DNA of 64,000 nucleotides from Clostridiales bacterium (GTDB lineage: Bacteria > Bacillota > Clostridia > Lachnospirales > Lachnospiraceae): contig JAQXKO010000011.1 of NCBI GenBank assembly GCA_029010495.1, forward strand, positions 55,880 to 119,879, read 5' to 3'. Below the pieces are notes generated by a model. It was not told the DNA's origin, did no database searches, and worked only from the letters and a program-made list of their open reading frames with translations. How positions within the stretch are numbered: position 1 is the first letter of the stretch; every line of letters starts with the position of its first letter. Positions 44,364 to 54,747 of the stretch are shown one piece after another. The translations under genes and the position numbers were made by a program.

Positions 44364-45253
44364 TAAGCTTCTCCTTCAAGTTGCGCAATGATTCTCTCAA
44401 GCTCATCCAGTGAATAATATTCGATTTCGATGCGTCCTTTTCCCTTTTCGGTCGGTTTGATTGTAACCTTTGTGCCAAGCACCTGCTTTAAATCCTCTTC
44501 AACCTTCAAATACTCCGCATCCTTTGCTGCCGGTTTTACATCCTTTTTATCACTCTTTATTACTTCCGAAGAAGCCTTTTTAACAAGCTCCTCAGTTTCA
44601 CGTACGCTTAGCTTGTCATTGACGATTCTGTCCGCAAGCTTAACCTGCTTCACACCGTCAGCCACGGAAAGCAAAGCTCTGGCATGACCGGCTGACAGTT
44701 TATTGTCTATAACCATCTGCTTAACAGGGTCTGAAAGCTTTAAAAGTCTGAGAGAATTTGTAACGGCTGTTCTGCTCTTTCCAACCCTTTCAGCCACAAC
44801 ATCTTGTTTTAAATCATACTCATCTATCAACTTCTGGTATGCGACAGCTTCTTCAATAGCATTCAGGTTCTGTCTCTGGATGTTCTCGATAAGTGCGATT
44901 TCATATACCTCTCTGTCAGAAAGCTCCTTAATTATTACAGGCACCTCCGTAAGTCCGGCAAGACGTGCGGCACGCCATCTCCTTTCGCCCGCAATAATCT
45001 CGTAGGTGCTGCCTGTCTTTCTGACTACGATAGGCTGAATGATGCCGTGTATCCTGATTGATTCGGAAAGCTCAGCCAGAGCCTTTTTGTCAAAAACAGT
45101 TCTTGGCTGATCCTTGTTCGGTTCAATGTCTGATATTCTAACGGATGTTTCACGTGAAACATTTGAATTTTCTCTTGCGGTTTCAACAAGTCGTGAATCA
45201 ATTTTTTTTGATATGAGTGAATCAAGACCTCTGTTTAAAGCTTTACGTGCCAT
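44363..45253 (-). CDS. parB: Chromosome partitioning protein ParB (Spo0J)
   Basis: 296-aa CTP-dependent DNA clamp that binds parS. N-terminal domain with DQPRTVFD, GIIQPIVVR and GERRWRAARLAGL (the CTP and clamp-closing region), a central helix-turn-helix (DVVAERVGKSRTAVTNSLRLL), and a C-terminal dimer domain. A perfect parS site lies inside the gene at 45146-45161. It follows parA by 14 nt. Confidence 0.97.
   Translation of the reverse strand: MARKALNRGLDSLISKKIDSRLVETARENSNVSRETSVRISDIEPNKDQPRTVFDKKALAELSESIRIHGIIQPIVVRKTGSTYEIIAGERRWRAARLAGLTEVPVIIKELSDREVYEIALIENIQRQNLNAIEEAVAYQKLIDEYDLKQDVVAERVGKSRTAVTNSLRLLKLSDPVKQMVIDNKLSAGHARALLSVADGVKQVKLADRIVNDKLSVRETEELVKKASSEVIKSDKKDVKPAAKDAEYLKVEEDLKQVLGTKVTIKPTEKGKGRIEIEYYSLDELERIIAQLEGEA
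45146..45161. other. parS site inside parB
   Basis: Perfect TGTTTCACGTGAAACA, the bacterial parS consensus. Confidence 0.93.
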
Positions 45254-45267
45254 ATATTATTTCCTCT

Positions 45268-46029
45268 CTAATCAAGTGCTATAATTTCTTTTACAAGATT
45301 TCTGTATGATTCTGCTCCGACGGAACGTGTGTCATAATAAATGATAGGCTGTCCGAAGCTCGGTGCCTCTGCAAGTCTTACATTTCTCGGTATAACAGTA
45401 TTAAAGATATGTCTGTCAAGATTATCCTTGACGGTTTCTACAATCTGTATGCTGAGATTTGTCCTTCCGTCAAACATTGTAAATACGACGCCGTCAATTT
45501 TAAGTCTTGGATTAAGTCTCTCCGTAACAAGGTCAATTGTATGCATAAGCTGTGCCAGACCCTCGAGTGCATAATACTCACATTGAATCGGTACTATAAC
45601 CGAGTCGGCACAGGAAAGTGCATTAAGTGTAAGTGTATTGAGCGAGGGAGGACAGTCAATAATGACATAATCATATGTATCTCTTACTGTAAGCAGATGA
45701 GATTTAAGAATAAACTCCTTGTTCTCTATTCCGAGAAGATCCTTTTCACAGGCTGCAAGATCCTCGTCAGACGGAATCAGACTCAGATTGTCAAATTCTG
45801 TTTCAACCTTAACCTGATTAAAGGTACATTCACAAAGAAGCAGGTCATATACCGAATAATCAATTTCATTACGGTCAACTCCCAACCCGCTTGTTGTATT
45901 GCCCTGCGGATCCATATCTATAACTAATGTCTTTTTACCTGCCTCAGCAAGACATGCAGAAATATTAATGGCGGAGGTTGTCTTTCCTACTCCACCCTTC
46001 TGATTTGCTATTGCTATTATTTTACCCAT
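45268..46029 (-). CDS. parA: Chromosome partitioning ATPase ParA (Soj)
   Basis: 253-aa ATPase. Deviant Walker A KGGVGKTTSAINI, Walker B DYVIIDCPPSL and the DPQGN switch are present. It acts with ParB in origin segregation and, in Bacillus, modulates DnaA. The start at ATG 46029 was chosen after GGAGGATACA; the longer frame has no site. Confidence 0.97.
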   Translation of the reverse strand: MGKIIAIANQKGGVGKTTSAINISACLAEAGKKTLVIDMDPQGNTTSGLGVDRNEIDYSVYDLLLCECTFNQVKVETEFDNLSLIPSDEDLAACEKDLLGIENKEFILKSHLLTVRDTYDYVIIDCPPSLNTLTLNALSCADSVIVPIQCEYYALEGLAQLMHTIDLVTERLNPRLKIDGVVFTMFDGRTNLSIQIVETVKDNLDRHIFNTVIPRNVRLAEAPSFGQPIIYYDTRSVGAESYRNLVKEIIALD

Positions 46030-46165
46030 TGTATCCTCCACATAAATATGGTTGTTGTGAAAACATATTTTCATACAGATAAAAGCATAAAGAAATATCA
46101 GAATGTATTTTCAAATGCTTTAATAAAATAATGTTTTATATGATTGTAAAATGAATTATAAATAA

Positions 46166-46897
46166 TTACCTTAACGGCTCCTTATCCGGCTTGCCGCCTG
46201 CTCTCGGGTACTTTTTATCCGTACTGTTGATTTTTTTAATTACAGGCATAAGTCTTACCGTGTCATCAGTTCCCGTAAGATTTAATGAGTATATGTCAAC
46301 CGTATCTCCGCCAAGTATCCTTATGGCTCCGGCACTTTCCCTGATTTCGGCTTCTGCATTTGACGATTTGTAAGGGACAAAGTATCCTCCTTTTTTAACA
46401 TAAGGAAGACAGTACTCTGATAAAACCGGAGTCTTTGCGACCGCCCTTGAAACAGCAAGGTCAAATGCTTCCCTGTACTCGGTCTTTCTGGCTGCTTCCT
46501 CTGCCCTTGCATGTATAGGTACAACATTATCAAGTCCAAGCTTAACTATTACTTCATCCAAAAAACCGATTCTCTTTCGGAGCGAATCCATAAGCACAAA
46601 ATCAAGCTCCGGGTACATGATTGCAAGCGGTATGCCCGGAAAGCCTGCGCCTGTTCCCATGTCAATAACTCTGCCTTTGCCTGACATAACGGATGCGATT
46701 CCCTCATTTATATCCTGCACTTTGCGGATAAGAACACTGTCGGCGAAATGCTTCACGACCACATCCTTATATTCTGTTATGGCTGTAAGATTCATAACCT
46801 TGTTCTTCTCTACCAGAAGTTGATAAAACAGATTAAACTGATTAAGCTGTCTGTCAGTCGGTGAAAAGCCTATTTCCTTTAACAGTGTTTCCAGCAT
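46166..46897 (-). CDS. rsmG: 16S rRNA (guanine-N7) methyltransferase RsmG
   Basis: 243-aa methyltransferase (GidB) that modifies 16S rRNA at the 530 loop. SAM-binding motif IDMGTGAGFPGIPLAI, acidic VLMDSLRKRIGFL, and the conserved AVAKTPVLSEYCLPYVKKGG. GGAAAGGG precedes the ATG. It is last of the mnmE-mnmG-rsmG cluster but separated from mnmG by a 390-bp gap that holds two parS sites. Confidence 0.96.
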   Translation of the reverse strand: MLETLLKEIGFSPTDRQLNQFNLFYQLLVEKNKVMNLTAITEYKDVVVKHFADSVLIRKVQDINEGIASVMSGKGRVIDMGTGAGFPGIPLAIMYPELDFVLMDSLRKRIGFLDEVIVKLGLDNVVPIHARAEEAARKTEYREAFDLAVSRAVAKTPVLSEYCLPYVKKGGYFVPYKSSNAEAEIRESAGAIRILGGDTVDIYSLNLTGTDDTVRLMPVIKKINSTDKKYPRAGGKPDKEPLR

Positions 46898-46911
46898 AAA
46901 ACCCTTTCCAA

Positions 46912-46927
46912 TGTTTCACGTGAAACA
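46912..46927. other. parS site 15 nt before rsmG
   Basis: Perfect TGTTTCACGTGAAACA. Confidence 0.93.
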
Positions 46928-47023
46928 TTTGTATAATCAGTAGTGATGATAATGAATATTATATATCCATCTTCTATATATAGCAAGTTTCATTTTCTTA
47001 ATATTTTTTAAATTCCAAGTAAA

Positions 47024-47039
47024 TGTTTCACGTGAAACA
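47024..47039. other. parS site between rsmG and mnmG
   Basis: Perfect TGTTTCACGTGAAACA. The rest of 47040-47286 is AT-rich with no gene I can support. Confidence 0.93.
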
Positions 47040-47286
47040 TTGTTAAGAACAATCATTTATACCATATATAGTATCCAATATCATATAATATACCATTACT
47101 TCCGAAATAATAATGATAACCAAAATTAATAATATTTAAGAGTTCAGAAAAAATAAAGACTGCACAGTTTTTCAGGTCATACAATATATAGTATCGGATA
47201 TGCGGCATGCATTTTGTAAAATCATTTAAAATCAGTAATATAAACAATCGGCAGGCAGCATTTATCCTTTAAGATTATAATTAAAT

Positions 47287-49191
47287 TTATCTGTTTTTAT
47301 TTGCCTCAAGATATACAAGAAGTACAGATATATCAGCAGGTGATACGCCCGAGATACGTGAAGCCTGTCCGACGCTTTCGGGTCTGATTTTCCCGAGCTT
47401 CTGTCTTGCCTCAAGTCTGAGGGAATCAATTAAATCATAATTTATATCTGCAGGTATTTTTCTGTTTTCAAGTTTTTTAAAATGTTCAACCTGCTGGCGC
47501 TGGCGTTCTATATAACCCTCATATTTAATTTCAATTTCAACCTGTTCGGAAACCTCTTTCGGAATATCCTGTCTGTTTTCATCAAGTTCGGCAATCATAT
47601 CATAATTAAGCTCCGGTCTTCTGATAAGCTCCGCAAGGCTTGTCCCCGTACGGATAGGTGTGGTTCCTATTTTTTCAAGAATATCATTTACCCTTCTGCT
47701 TGCACCGACACTTGTTTCATTAAGTCTTATTATTTCCTTTTCGATTAATTCCTTCTTATTAAGAAATGCATCATATCTGTCATCATCAACAAGACCTACG
47801 CGGTGACCGTATTCGGTAAGTCGTAAATCCGCATTATCCTGTCTTAACAAAAGCCTGTATTCGGCTCTGCTTGTCATCATTCTGTAAGGCTCATGAGTTT
47901 CTTTTGTGACAAGGTCGTCAATAAGTACTCCGATATATCCGTCACTTCTGTCAAGAATAAGAGGTTCCTTGCCAAGTAAAAACATTGCAGCATTAATTCC
48001 TGCCATTATTCCCTGGGCTGCAGCCTCCTCATAGCCCGATGAGCCGTTTGCCTGTCCTGCAGAGAAAAATCCTCTTATGGTTTTACATTCAAGGGATTCC
48101 TTAAGCTGACAGGGATTAATGCAGTCATATTCTATTGCATATGCATTTCTGATTATTTGGGCATTTTCCAGTCCTTTTATGGAGCGATACATCTTTATCT
48201 GTACTTCCTCGGGAAGTGATGATGACAATCCCGAGAGATACATTTCGTTTGTATAATCGCCCTCAGGCTCAACGAAGAACTGATGGCGCTCCTTATCGGC
48301 AAATTTTATTACCTTATCTTCTATGGAAGGACAATATCTTGGGCCGGTACCTTTGATATTTCCACTAAATAACGGACTTCTGTCAATATTTTCCCTTATG
48401 ATTTCATGAGTTTTTTCATTGGTATAGCCAAGAAAGCACAGGCATTGTTCTCTTCTTATGTCTTCTTCTTTATTAGTAAAACTGAAAGGAGTAACTACTT
48501 CATCGCCGTATTGAGGCTCAAGCTTTGAAAAATCAATTGTTCTCTTATCGATTCTTGCCGGAGTTCCTGTTTTAAAACGGTACATTTCAATACCCATCTT
48601 AATAAGTGAATCTGTAAGATGTGTTGCTCTTGGCAATCCGTTTGGTCCTGTATATTCACTTACCTCGCCAAATATACATCTGGCATTAAGATATACTCCG
48701 GAGCAGAGAACTACTGCCCTTGATTTATATATTGCTCCTGATGCGGTGATAACGCCTGTAACAAATCTTCCTTTCTCATCATCCTCATAACAGATTTCGC
48801 ACACCTCAGCCTGCTTAAGTGTAAGATTATCGGTGTTTTCCATAACCTTTCTCATGGAATTGCTGTACTTCTGCTTATCTGCCTGGGCTCTCAGACTGTG
48901 AACTGCCGGACCCTTGGAGGTATTAAGCATCTTTGACTGTATATATGTCTTATCAATGTTTTTACCCATCTCACCGCCAAGTGCATCAATTTCCTTTACA
49001 AGGTGGCCTTTGCTTGTGCCTCCTATATTTGGATTGCACGGCATCATTGCAATTGAGTCGGTACTTACCATAAAACAGATTGTTTTAAGTGACAGTCTGG
49101 CAAGAGCAAGAGCTGCCTCACATCCCGCGTGACCTGCACCGATTACACATGCATCATATTCACCGGCTAAAAATAGCTTTTTATCCTCCAT
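47287..49191 (-). CDS. mnmG: tRNA uridine-5-carboxymethylaminomethyl modification enzyme MnmG (GidA)
   Basis: 634-aa FAD enzyme that, with MnmE, modifies wobble uridine in several tRNAs. N-terminal FAD motif [33 protein letters not shown], and a C-terminal helical domain ending with [15 protein letters not shown]. The start was taken at ATG 49191 after CTGGAGG. It is 17 nt after the mnmE stop on the minus strand. Confidence 0.97.
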   Translation of the reverse strand: MEDKKLFLAGEYDACVIGAGHAGCEAALALARLSLKTICFMVSTDSIAMMPCNPNIGGTSKGHLVKEIDALGGEMGKNIDKTYIQSKMLNTSKGPAVHSLRAQADKQKYSNSMRKVMENTDNLTLKQAEVCEICYEDDEKGRFVTGVITASGAIYKSRAVVLCSGVYLNARCIFGEVSEYTGPNGLPRATHLTDSLIKMGIEMYRFKTGTPARIDKRTIDFSKLEPQYGDEVVTPFSFTNKEEDIRREQCLCFLGYTNEKTHEIIRENIDRSPLFSGNIKGTGPRYCPSIEDKVIKFADKERHQFFVEPEGDYTNEMYLSGLSSSLPEEVQIKMYRSIKGLENAQIIRNAYAIEYDCINPCQLKESLECKTIRGFFSAGQANGSSGYEEAAAQGIMAGINAAMFLLGKEPLILDRSDGYIGVLIDDLVTKETHEPYRMMTSRAEYRLLLRQDNADLRLTEYGHRVGLVDDDRYDAFLNKKELIEKEIIRLNETSVGASRRVNDILEKIGTTPIRTGTSLAELIRRPELNYDMIAELDENRQDIPKEVSEQVEIEIKYEGYIERQRQQVEHFKKLENRKIPADINYDLIDSLRLEARQKLGKIRPESVGQASRISGVSPADISVLLVYLEANKNR

Positions 49192-49208
49192 ATGTACCTC
49201 CAGCATCA

Positions 49209-50591
49209 TTATTTACCCATACAGAAATCCTTAAATATTTTATTAATAAGATCCTCTTCTGTTTCCTCACCTATAATATATCCAAGACTGGTATATGCAT
49301 TTAACAAATCAATTGTAAAGAAATCCTCGGACATACCGGCACTGACAGATTCCAAAACCATTTCAAGAGAAGCTTTTGCATTTTTCATACACTCTGCATG
49401 ACGCATAGATGTAATACAAACCTCATCATTTATCATAATATCGCCATTGTAAAATTCTTCCCTGATTATTTTTTCAAGCCTGTCAAGCCCGCTTCCTGTC
49501 CTGGCAGACATATTTATTACAGGAAAATCCGTGTCTAATACGGATATGTCGATAATATTATCAATATCCTCTTTATTTATAATAATAATAACCTTCTTAT
49601 CTTTAATAGCCTGATAAACGGTTATATCATTTTCGTCAATTTTCTTTGAACCGTCAAGTATAAATAAAATAAGGTCTGCATTACTAATTGCTTCCATAGA
49701 TTTTTCGACGCCTATTTTTTCAATTACGTCTTCTGTTTCACGTATACCGGCCGTATCGGTAATGTTAAGAGTAATTCCTCCGAAACTTACGGTTTCAATA
49801 AGAGTATCCCTTGTAGTACCTTCAATATCGGTTACAATAGCCCTTTCAACACCCACGATACTGTTTAGAAGCGTTGATTTGCCCGCATTTGGCTTTCCGA
49901 CTATACAGGTATTAATTCCTTCAACCATTATTCTTCCGTTGGCAGATGAGGCAATAAGCCTCTCCAGCCTGCTGATTTCATTTTCCGTATGTTCCTTTAA
50001 AACATCGGTAAATCCATCAATGCTTATATGCTCAGGATCGTCAAGTGCTGCTTCGATAAAAGCAGTATCCGTAATAATCTGTTCTCTTATTTCACAAATA
50101 GCTTTATATGTTATTCCACCCAGCTGTCTGACTGAATTTCTGACTGCATACTCGTTCTTTGCATTAATTAAATTAATAACAGCCTCAGCCTTTGTCAAAT
50201 CAATTCGTCCGTTGAGAAAAGCTCTTTTCGTAAATTCACCCGGCTCTGCTGTTCTTGCACCGTTTTTAAGTACTGTTTCAAGAACCCTCTTTGTTACAAA
50301 AACTCCTCCGTGACACTGAATTTCAATCACATTTTCCCTTGTGTATGAATTAGGAGCTTTAAATACGAGAACCAGACACTCATCTATTAATTCTTCTCCG
50401 TCAGTAATATAACCATACACTACAGAATTAGCCCTGACTTCATTTGTTTTAATATATCCGTTCTTTCCCGCAGGACCGGTCTTAAATATTTTTTCAATTA
50501 CCTCAAATGCATTATTACCACTAATACGGATTATCGAAATACCCGCATTCGTAAGTCCGGTAGCTATTGCTGCAATTGTATCGGTTATCAT
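49209..50591 (-). CDS. mnmE: tRNA modification GTPase MnmE (TrmE)
   Basis: 460-aa GTPase partner of MnmG. The N-terminal folate-binding domain ([18 protein letters not shown]), a helical domain, an embedded G domain with [12 protein letters not shown], and the C-terminal CMGK with the conserved Cys are all seen. ATG 50591 follows AAGGAGAATAAA; an earlier ATG would put the site inside the gene. Confidence 0.97.
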   Translation of the reverse strand: MITDTIAAIATGLTNAGISIIRISGNNAFEVIEKIFKTGPAGKNGYIKTNEVRANSVVYGYITDGEELIDECLVLVFKAPNSYTRENVIEIQCHGGVFVTKRVLETVLKNGARTAEPGEFTKRAFLNGRIDLTKAEAVINLINAKNEYAVRNSVRQLGGITYKAICEIREQIITDTAFIEAALDDPEHISIDGFTDVLKEHTENEISRLERLIASSANGRIMVEGINTCIVGKPNAGKSTLLNSIVGVERAIVTDIEGTTRDTLIETVSFGGITLNITDTAGIRETEDVIEKIGVEKSMEAISNADLILFILDGSKKIDENDITVYQAIKDKKVIIIINKEDIDNIIDISVLDTDFPVINMSARTGSGLDRLEKIIREEFYNGDIMINDEVCITSMRHAECMKNAKASLEMVLESVSAGMSEDFFTIDLLNAYTSLGYIIGEETEEDLINKIFKDFCMGK

Positions 50592-50664
50592 TTTATTCTC
50601 CTTATTTTCCATTCAAACAATTCTGTAAAATATAAATACATAATTTCTGATATGTATAAACAGT

Positions 50665-50702
50665 AAAATAAAGACGGGATACATTACTGCATCCCGTCTT
50701 GG
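50665..50702 (-). terminator. Terminator of the rpmH-to-jag genes
   Basis: AAGACGGGAT (50671-50680) pairs with ATCCCGTCTT (50691-50700); a T-rich stretch follows on the minus strand. It separates jag from mnmE. Confidence 0.75.
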
Positions 50703-50707
50703 TAATA

Positions 50708-51691
50708 CTACTTTGACTCTTCGCCGGCTGCCGCCTTAGCAGCTGCTTTAGATTCAAGATATGCAGCATAATCTGCCTTGTAATCTGTACTGTAATCATC
50801 GCTCTTTTCATTATGTTTCGGATAATTGCGACGCTTATTGTATGAGTAATTATTATATTTACTGTTTCTGTTGTTATATCTGCTGTTTCTGTTGCCGTAT
50901 TTATTATCTCTTGGGGCATCCTTTTTAAGACTGACAACAACCCTACGATATGGTTCTTCACCCTCACTGTGAGTTTCAACATATTTATCATTCTGTAATG
51001 AAGAATGAATAAGTCTTCTCTCATATGGGTTCATAGGCTCTAAAACTACAGGCTTTCTTGTTCTTCTGACCTTTGCGGAAATATTCTTTGCAAGATTTTC
51101 AAGAGTTTCTTTACGTCTTGCCCTGTAATTTTCAGTATCGATTTTAACCTTAAAATATACATCCTGGAATGTTCTGTTTACAACAAGGCTGGTAAGATAC
51201 TGTAATGAATCAAGAGTCTGCCCTCTTTTACCGATTAATACACCCATATCAGGACCTTCAATCTCTACATATACTGTTTCTTCCGCCATATCGGTATTTG
51301 CGTCTACTATAGCCTCAATACCCATTTTTGTAAGAACGTTTGATACAAAATCTTTTGCTGTTCTGCTTACCTGTTCAGGACAAGCTTCAGGCTTCTTTGT
51401 TATAACTGTTTCACAAGCCTCAACAATTTCGTTGGCAATATTTACATTTTCCAAAGAAGTTTCTGCGATGATTTCTTCCTTTGCAGCCTCTGCTGTTTCA
51501 TTAATAGTAATATTTCCGGAAGTATTCTTTTCTTCAGGAAAAGAAACCAGTATTTTAACTGATTTAAAAAGGCCCAAGAAACCATTTTCACTTATTTTCT
51601 GGTACTTTAAGTCCTCTGCTTTTATGCCTGAATCTTTGCTTGCAAGTGCAAGTGCTTCTTCAACAGTTTTTGCACTATACTCTTTCTGCAT
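50708..51691 (-). CDS. jag: RNA-binding protein Jag/KhpB
   Basis: 327-aa protein. Jag N-terminal domain (KTVEEALALASKDSGIKAEDLKYQ), a KH domain (VYVEIEGPDMGVLIGKRGQTLDSLQYL), an R3H domain (ARRKETLENL...NPYERRLIHSSL), and a long basic Asn/Tyr/Arg-rich tail. KhpB works with KhpA in RNA regulation of cell elongation. It begins one base after the yidC stop, with AAGGAGG inside yidC. The NYNNRNSKYNN-type tail is low-complexity. Confidence 0.93.
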   Translation of the reverse strand: MQKEYSAKTVEEALALASKDSGIKAEDLKYQKISENGFLGLFKSVKILVSFPEEKNTSGNITINETAEAAKEEIIAETSLENVNIANEIVEACETVITKKPEACPEQVSRTAKDFVSNVLTKMGIEAIVDANTDMAEETVYVEIEGPDMGVLIGKRGQTLDSLQYLTSLVVNRTFQDVYFKVKIDTENYRARRKETLENLAKNISAKVRRTRKPVVLEPMNPYERRLIHSSLQNDKYVETHSEGEEPYRRVVVSLKKDAPRDNKYGNRNSRYNNRNSKYNNYSYNKRRNYPKHNEKSDDYSTDYKADYAAYLESKAAAKAAAGEESK

Positions 51692-53158
51692 TTAGTTTTC
51701 CTCCTTGTTATCTTCGCTGTTATCGTCATCCTTATAAATATTAGCGATTGCCGCAATACTTGAAGACTTAAGGTGACGCTTTTCTTCAGAAATCTTTACT
51801 TCTTTTTTAGGAGCATTATTTTTCTTTGAAGAATTCTTATCTGACGTTTCAATTGTTTTTGTAGACTGCTTTGCAACCCTTGCCATGCTTCCGGTATTAT
51901 TTACGTGAACACCGGCCTTTTCAAGAACCACTTTATTTTTTTCAGCAGATTCATCAACAAATACCTGAACATCAATGTTCTTTAACTTTGCGTTGATAAT
52001 TATCTGAATGATAATTGAAATCAAACTGGATGTAATCCAGTAAATACCCACACCGATAGGAAGAGTAAGTGTTATAATACCGGAGAAAATAGGCATTATG
52101 ACATTCATGGTCTTCATTGTATCCATTGGGTCAGGTACGTCAGATTTTTTCTTTTTCTTCCTGCTGTCATCAGTCTTGTTAAGAACCATTGTCAGCTGTG
52201 TCTGAAGATATTGTAAAAGAGCTGCCAGAATAGGAATTAATACAGTAATTGATTTAAGCGCAGGCTTATCAAAAATATTAAGTCCTATAAAAGAATTAAT
52301 GTTAATAATATCATTTCTGGCACTTACCGGATTAACTTTATTGCCGTTATTATCAACATAAGTTGAATTAAGAGCCTTGCTGATGTACGGAGCATAGACA
52401 TTCCATGCCTCAGCCTTAGTTTTACTGTTCAGATTTTTTAATTTCGTTCCGTTAAAGAAATCTTCCCATGTTTTAGGAGCAAAGCCTGCCATAATTGCGA
52501 TAAGATTATCATTTGAATATGAAGTCTTACCTGCAGAATATTTTGGAGCTTTTCTTACATATACGCCCTTAATTGTATAAAAATTATAAATTGCATCAGA
52601 AATATTGTAAGTCGTTGATTTTTCTTCCTTTGTATCAATGACATTACCGTCCTTATCCACTGTTATGCTTTCAGGAATGTCAAATTCTTTATAATTTGAT
52701 TCTAATAAAATATAAGATATTTTTTCATAATGACTCTGAACATCCTCAACATAGCTTGGAATAGAATATATTACCGGATAAAGTGAGAAAAGAATGATCA
52801 TGATAATAATCATAGGAAGGCATCCGCTTGCAGGCGATGCTCCGTATTTTTTATAGATTGCCTGCTGTTCAGCCTGCATCTTCATCATGGAATCATTATC
52901 TCTCCTGCCCTTATACTTTTCAGACAGCGCCTGAATTTCAGGGTTCATTTGAGCCGATACCTTAGTAAACTTCTGCTGCTTATAGGTAAGCGGTATCATT
53001 AAAACCTTGATAACAACGGTAAATACAATAATACATACTGCTACTTTTGTAATTCCGAAAACAAGCAGAAATTTGTAAATATAATTGAGAATAAGACCCA
53101 TTATATTAATAAATGGATCAAGAATACTAAGTAAAGGCAATTGTAATAATAAATTCAC
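51692..53158 (-). CDS. yidC: Membrane protein insertase YidC
   Basis: 488-aa insertase of the Oxa1/YidC/SpoIIIJ family. Core segments include ITKVAVCIIVFTVVIKVLMIPLTYKQQ, the conserved cytoplasmic loop, PASGCLPMIIIMIILFSLYP, and IMPIFSGIITLTLPIGVGIYWITSS. No lipobox is seen. Between the second and third core segments is an insertion of about 150 residues (roughly 135-285) absent from typical ~260-aa Gram-positive YidC. The basic tail is Lys/Glu-rich. Start GTG 53158 follows AAGGAGGAAATTA. Confidence 0.95.
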   Translation of the reverse strand: MNLLLQLPLLSILDPFINIMGLILNYIYKFLLVFGITKVAVCIIVFTVVIKVLMIPLTYKQQKFTKVSAQMNPEIQALSEKYKGRRDNDSMMKMQAEQQAIYKKYGASPASGCLPMIIIMIILFSLYPVIYSIPSYVEDVQSHYEKISYILLESNYKEFDIPESITVDKDGNVIDTKEEKSTTYNISDAIYNFYTIKGVYVRKAPKYSAGKTSYSNDNLIAIMAGFAPKTWEDFFNGTKLKNLNSKTKAEAWNVYAPYISKALNSTYVDNNGNKVNPVSARNDIININSFIGLNIFDKPALKSITVLIPILAALLQYLQTQLTMVLNKTDDSRKKKKKSDVPDPMDTMKTMNVIMPIFSGIITLTLPIGVGIYWITSSLISIIIQIIINAKLKNIDVQVFVDESAEKNKVVLEKAGVHVNNTGSMARVAKQSTKTIETSDKNSSKKNNAPKKEVKISEEKRHLKSSSIAAIANIYKDDDNSEDNKEEN

Positions 53159-53190
53159 TAATTTCCTCCTTAAAGGCTAATTCGCCTGTT

Positions 53191-53403
53191 TTATGGAACC
53201 GGATCATAACCTCCCTTACAAAAAGGATTACATCTTAAAATTCTTTTAATTGCAAGAAAAGAACCCTTTACGGCTCCATATTTTTCCAATGCTTCAATTG
53301 CATACATTGAACAGGTCGGATAAAATCTGCAGCACGGTCTTCTTTTTAAAGGAGAAATATATTTTCTGTATCCTTTAATCAAACCAATCAATATACGCTT
53401 CAC
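53191..53403 (-). CDS. yidD: Membrane protein insertion efficiency factor YidD
   Basis: 70-aa protein with the invariant [19 protein letters not shown] and [13 protein letters not shown]. It assists YidC-dependent membrane insertion. Start GTG overlaps the rnpA stop by one base (TAGTG). Confidence 0.97.
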   Translation of the reverse strand: MKRILIGLIKGYRKYISPLKRRPCCRFYPTCSMYAIEALEKYGAVKGSFLAIKRILRCNPFCKGGYDPVP

Positions 53404-53744
53404 TATTCCTCACCCTCGCTATTCTTTAATATTTTCATTTTATTTCCCAGATGAAAAATTGAGCTGTTTATATCTGCATAAGTCTTATCCTTTGCTGCCA
53501 GACGTGCAATTACGACAATATCTAACCCGATGTTAAATAAGCCGTCATTTAAGCGAAAGCTTTCTCTTATAAGTCTTTTTATTCTGTGCCTGACCACTGA
53601 ATTACCGACCTTTTTGCTTACGCTTATCCCTATTCTGTTGTAATTAAGATTATTGTAGCTTACATACATAATCAATAATCTGTTACCGTATGAAATTTTC
53701 TTATCATATACGGCTTTAATTTCATTGTTTTTTAAGGAAACCAT
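53403..53744 (-). CDS. rnpA: Ribonuclease P protein component
   Basis: 113-aa basic protein that aids RNase P RNA in 5' tRNA processing. Conserved RNR-like block [28 protein letters not shown] follows CGGAGG. It comes after rpmH, with a hairpin in the 114-nt gap. Confidence 0.97.
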   Translation of the reverse strand: MVSLKNNEIKAVYDKKISYGNRLLIMYVSYNNLNYNRIGISVSKKVGNSVVRHRIKRLIRESFRLNDGLFNIGLDIVVIARLAAKDKTYADINSSIFHLGNKMKILKNSEGEE

Positions 53745-53833
53745 AAAAACCTCCGATCTACCGTATCGGTATCATCCATCTGTCAATAACATTTCGACAG
53801 AATCTGTCAAAGATATACATTTTTCCCATAAAT

Positions 53834-53860
53834 GGAAAAAGGTCACATATAATGCGACCT
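53834..53860 (-). terminator. Hairpin with T-run between rpmH and rnpA
   Basis: AGGTCGCA-TTATA-TGTGACCT followed by TTTTTCC on the minus strand. It starts at the rpmH stop and looks like a partial terminator that would reduce rnpA relative to rpmH. Confidence 0.65.
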
Positions 53861-53993
53861 AAGCAGAAATCTTATGTCTTCCTTTTGCTCTTCTGGCAGA
53901 AAGAACTTTTCTTCCATTAGCAGTTAACATTCTCTTTCTGAAACCATGAACTCTTGCATGGCTCTTCTTTTTTGGCTGAAATGTCATCTTCAT
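53859..53993 (-). CDS. rpmH: 50S ribosomal protein L34
   Basis: 44-aa, highly basic; starts [18 protein letters not shown] and contains [20 protein letters not shown], the L34 signature. ATG 53993 follows AAGGAGGTG. It is the first gene leftward from oriC. Confidence 0.99.
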   Translation of the reverse strand: MKMTFQPKKKSHARVHGFRKRMLTANGRKVLSARRAKGRHKISA

Positions 53994-54042
53994 AGTAAAA
54001 CACACCTCCTTAGGACATACTTTCCATTGAATAGCATTTTAT

Positions 54043-54071
54043 ATTATAATAAAAGCAGTTGATTTAGTCAA
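54043..54071 (-). promoter_or_regulatory. Promoter of rpmH
   Basis: On the minus strand TTGACT (54066-54071), 17-nt spacer, perfect TATAAT (54043-54048). Confidence 0.75.
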
Positions 54072-54378
54072 GAAAAATATTTTTTAATTTTATTCATATA
54101 ATAATACATATATGCCAAAATATTTACAAAAAAATACAATATATTCTAATTGAACACATATTAATACTTCATATTGTATTTTATATAAAATTATATACTT
54201 TATAAAACTAATTATATATTTTATGTAATTTACTTATCATTTAGCTGAATCAGCCTTAAAAGCAACGAAATTAACAGTGATTTATTATGATTATATTAAC
54301 CGACAGCTTCATTTGTTATTATAAATATTTTACCTGTCGCCATTTTAAAATATGCTTTTAACTTATTTATAAACATAC

Positions 54379-54508
54379 TTATCCACCAAATAACATGATA
54401 TATTTATCATTAAATAAAATGAGTTTCTTCCTTATTATAATAGTCCTGATTTTTCCACATACTTATCCACTTTATTCACAATTAATTATTAATATTTAAT
54501 GTGAAAAA
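54379..54508. other. oriC: oriC, part 1 (DnaA box cluster before dnaA)
   Basis: DnaA-box-like 9-mers: TTATCCACC (54379-54387), TTTTCCACA (54451-54459), TTATCCACT (54463-54471), TTATTCACA (54472-54480), and on the minus strand TTTTTCACA (54500-54508). The surrounding 54000-54735 is very AT-rich and gene-free. The site is where gene direction switches. Confidence 0.85.
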
Positions 54509-54580
54509 GTAATTATAATTATTTTTATCATAAATTATAAAAATTTCTTTCGAAAACATCATGTTTTTATTGAATTTTGT

Positions 54581-54609
54581 TTGATTAAATTTTGTATTTG
54601 TTGTATAAT
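54581..54609 (+). promoter_or_regulatory. Promoter of dnaA
   Basis: TTGATT (54581-54586), 17-nt spacer, perfect TATAAT (54604-54609), leaving a ~130-nt leader before ATG 54748. Confidence 0.7.
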
Positions 54610-54747
54610 ATATATGCTGGGTAAAAATGTAATCTGAGGCTTATATTTACCTTTTAAAGACATTTTTTTCCATATTAACATTATTTTTCTATATTTAAGT
54701 AATTTAAATCAATTTACATATTATTTATTTTATTTTTGGAGGAGTAT

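Noticed and set aside
47053..47247. A 64-codon minus-strand frame between rsmG and mnmG
   Set aside because: AT-rich noise (Tyr/Ile/Phe); no ribosome site, sits between a parS site and mnmG.
49734..49749. parS-like TGTTTCACGTATACCG in mnmE
   Set aside because: Only 12 of 16 bases match the consensus and it encodes conserved MnmE sequence; likely chance.
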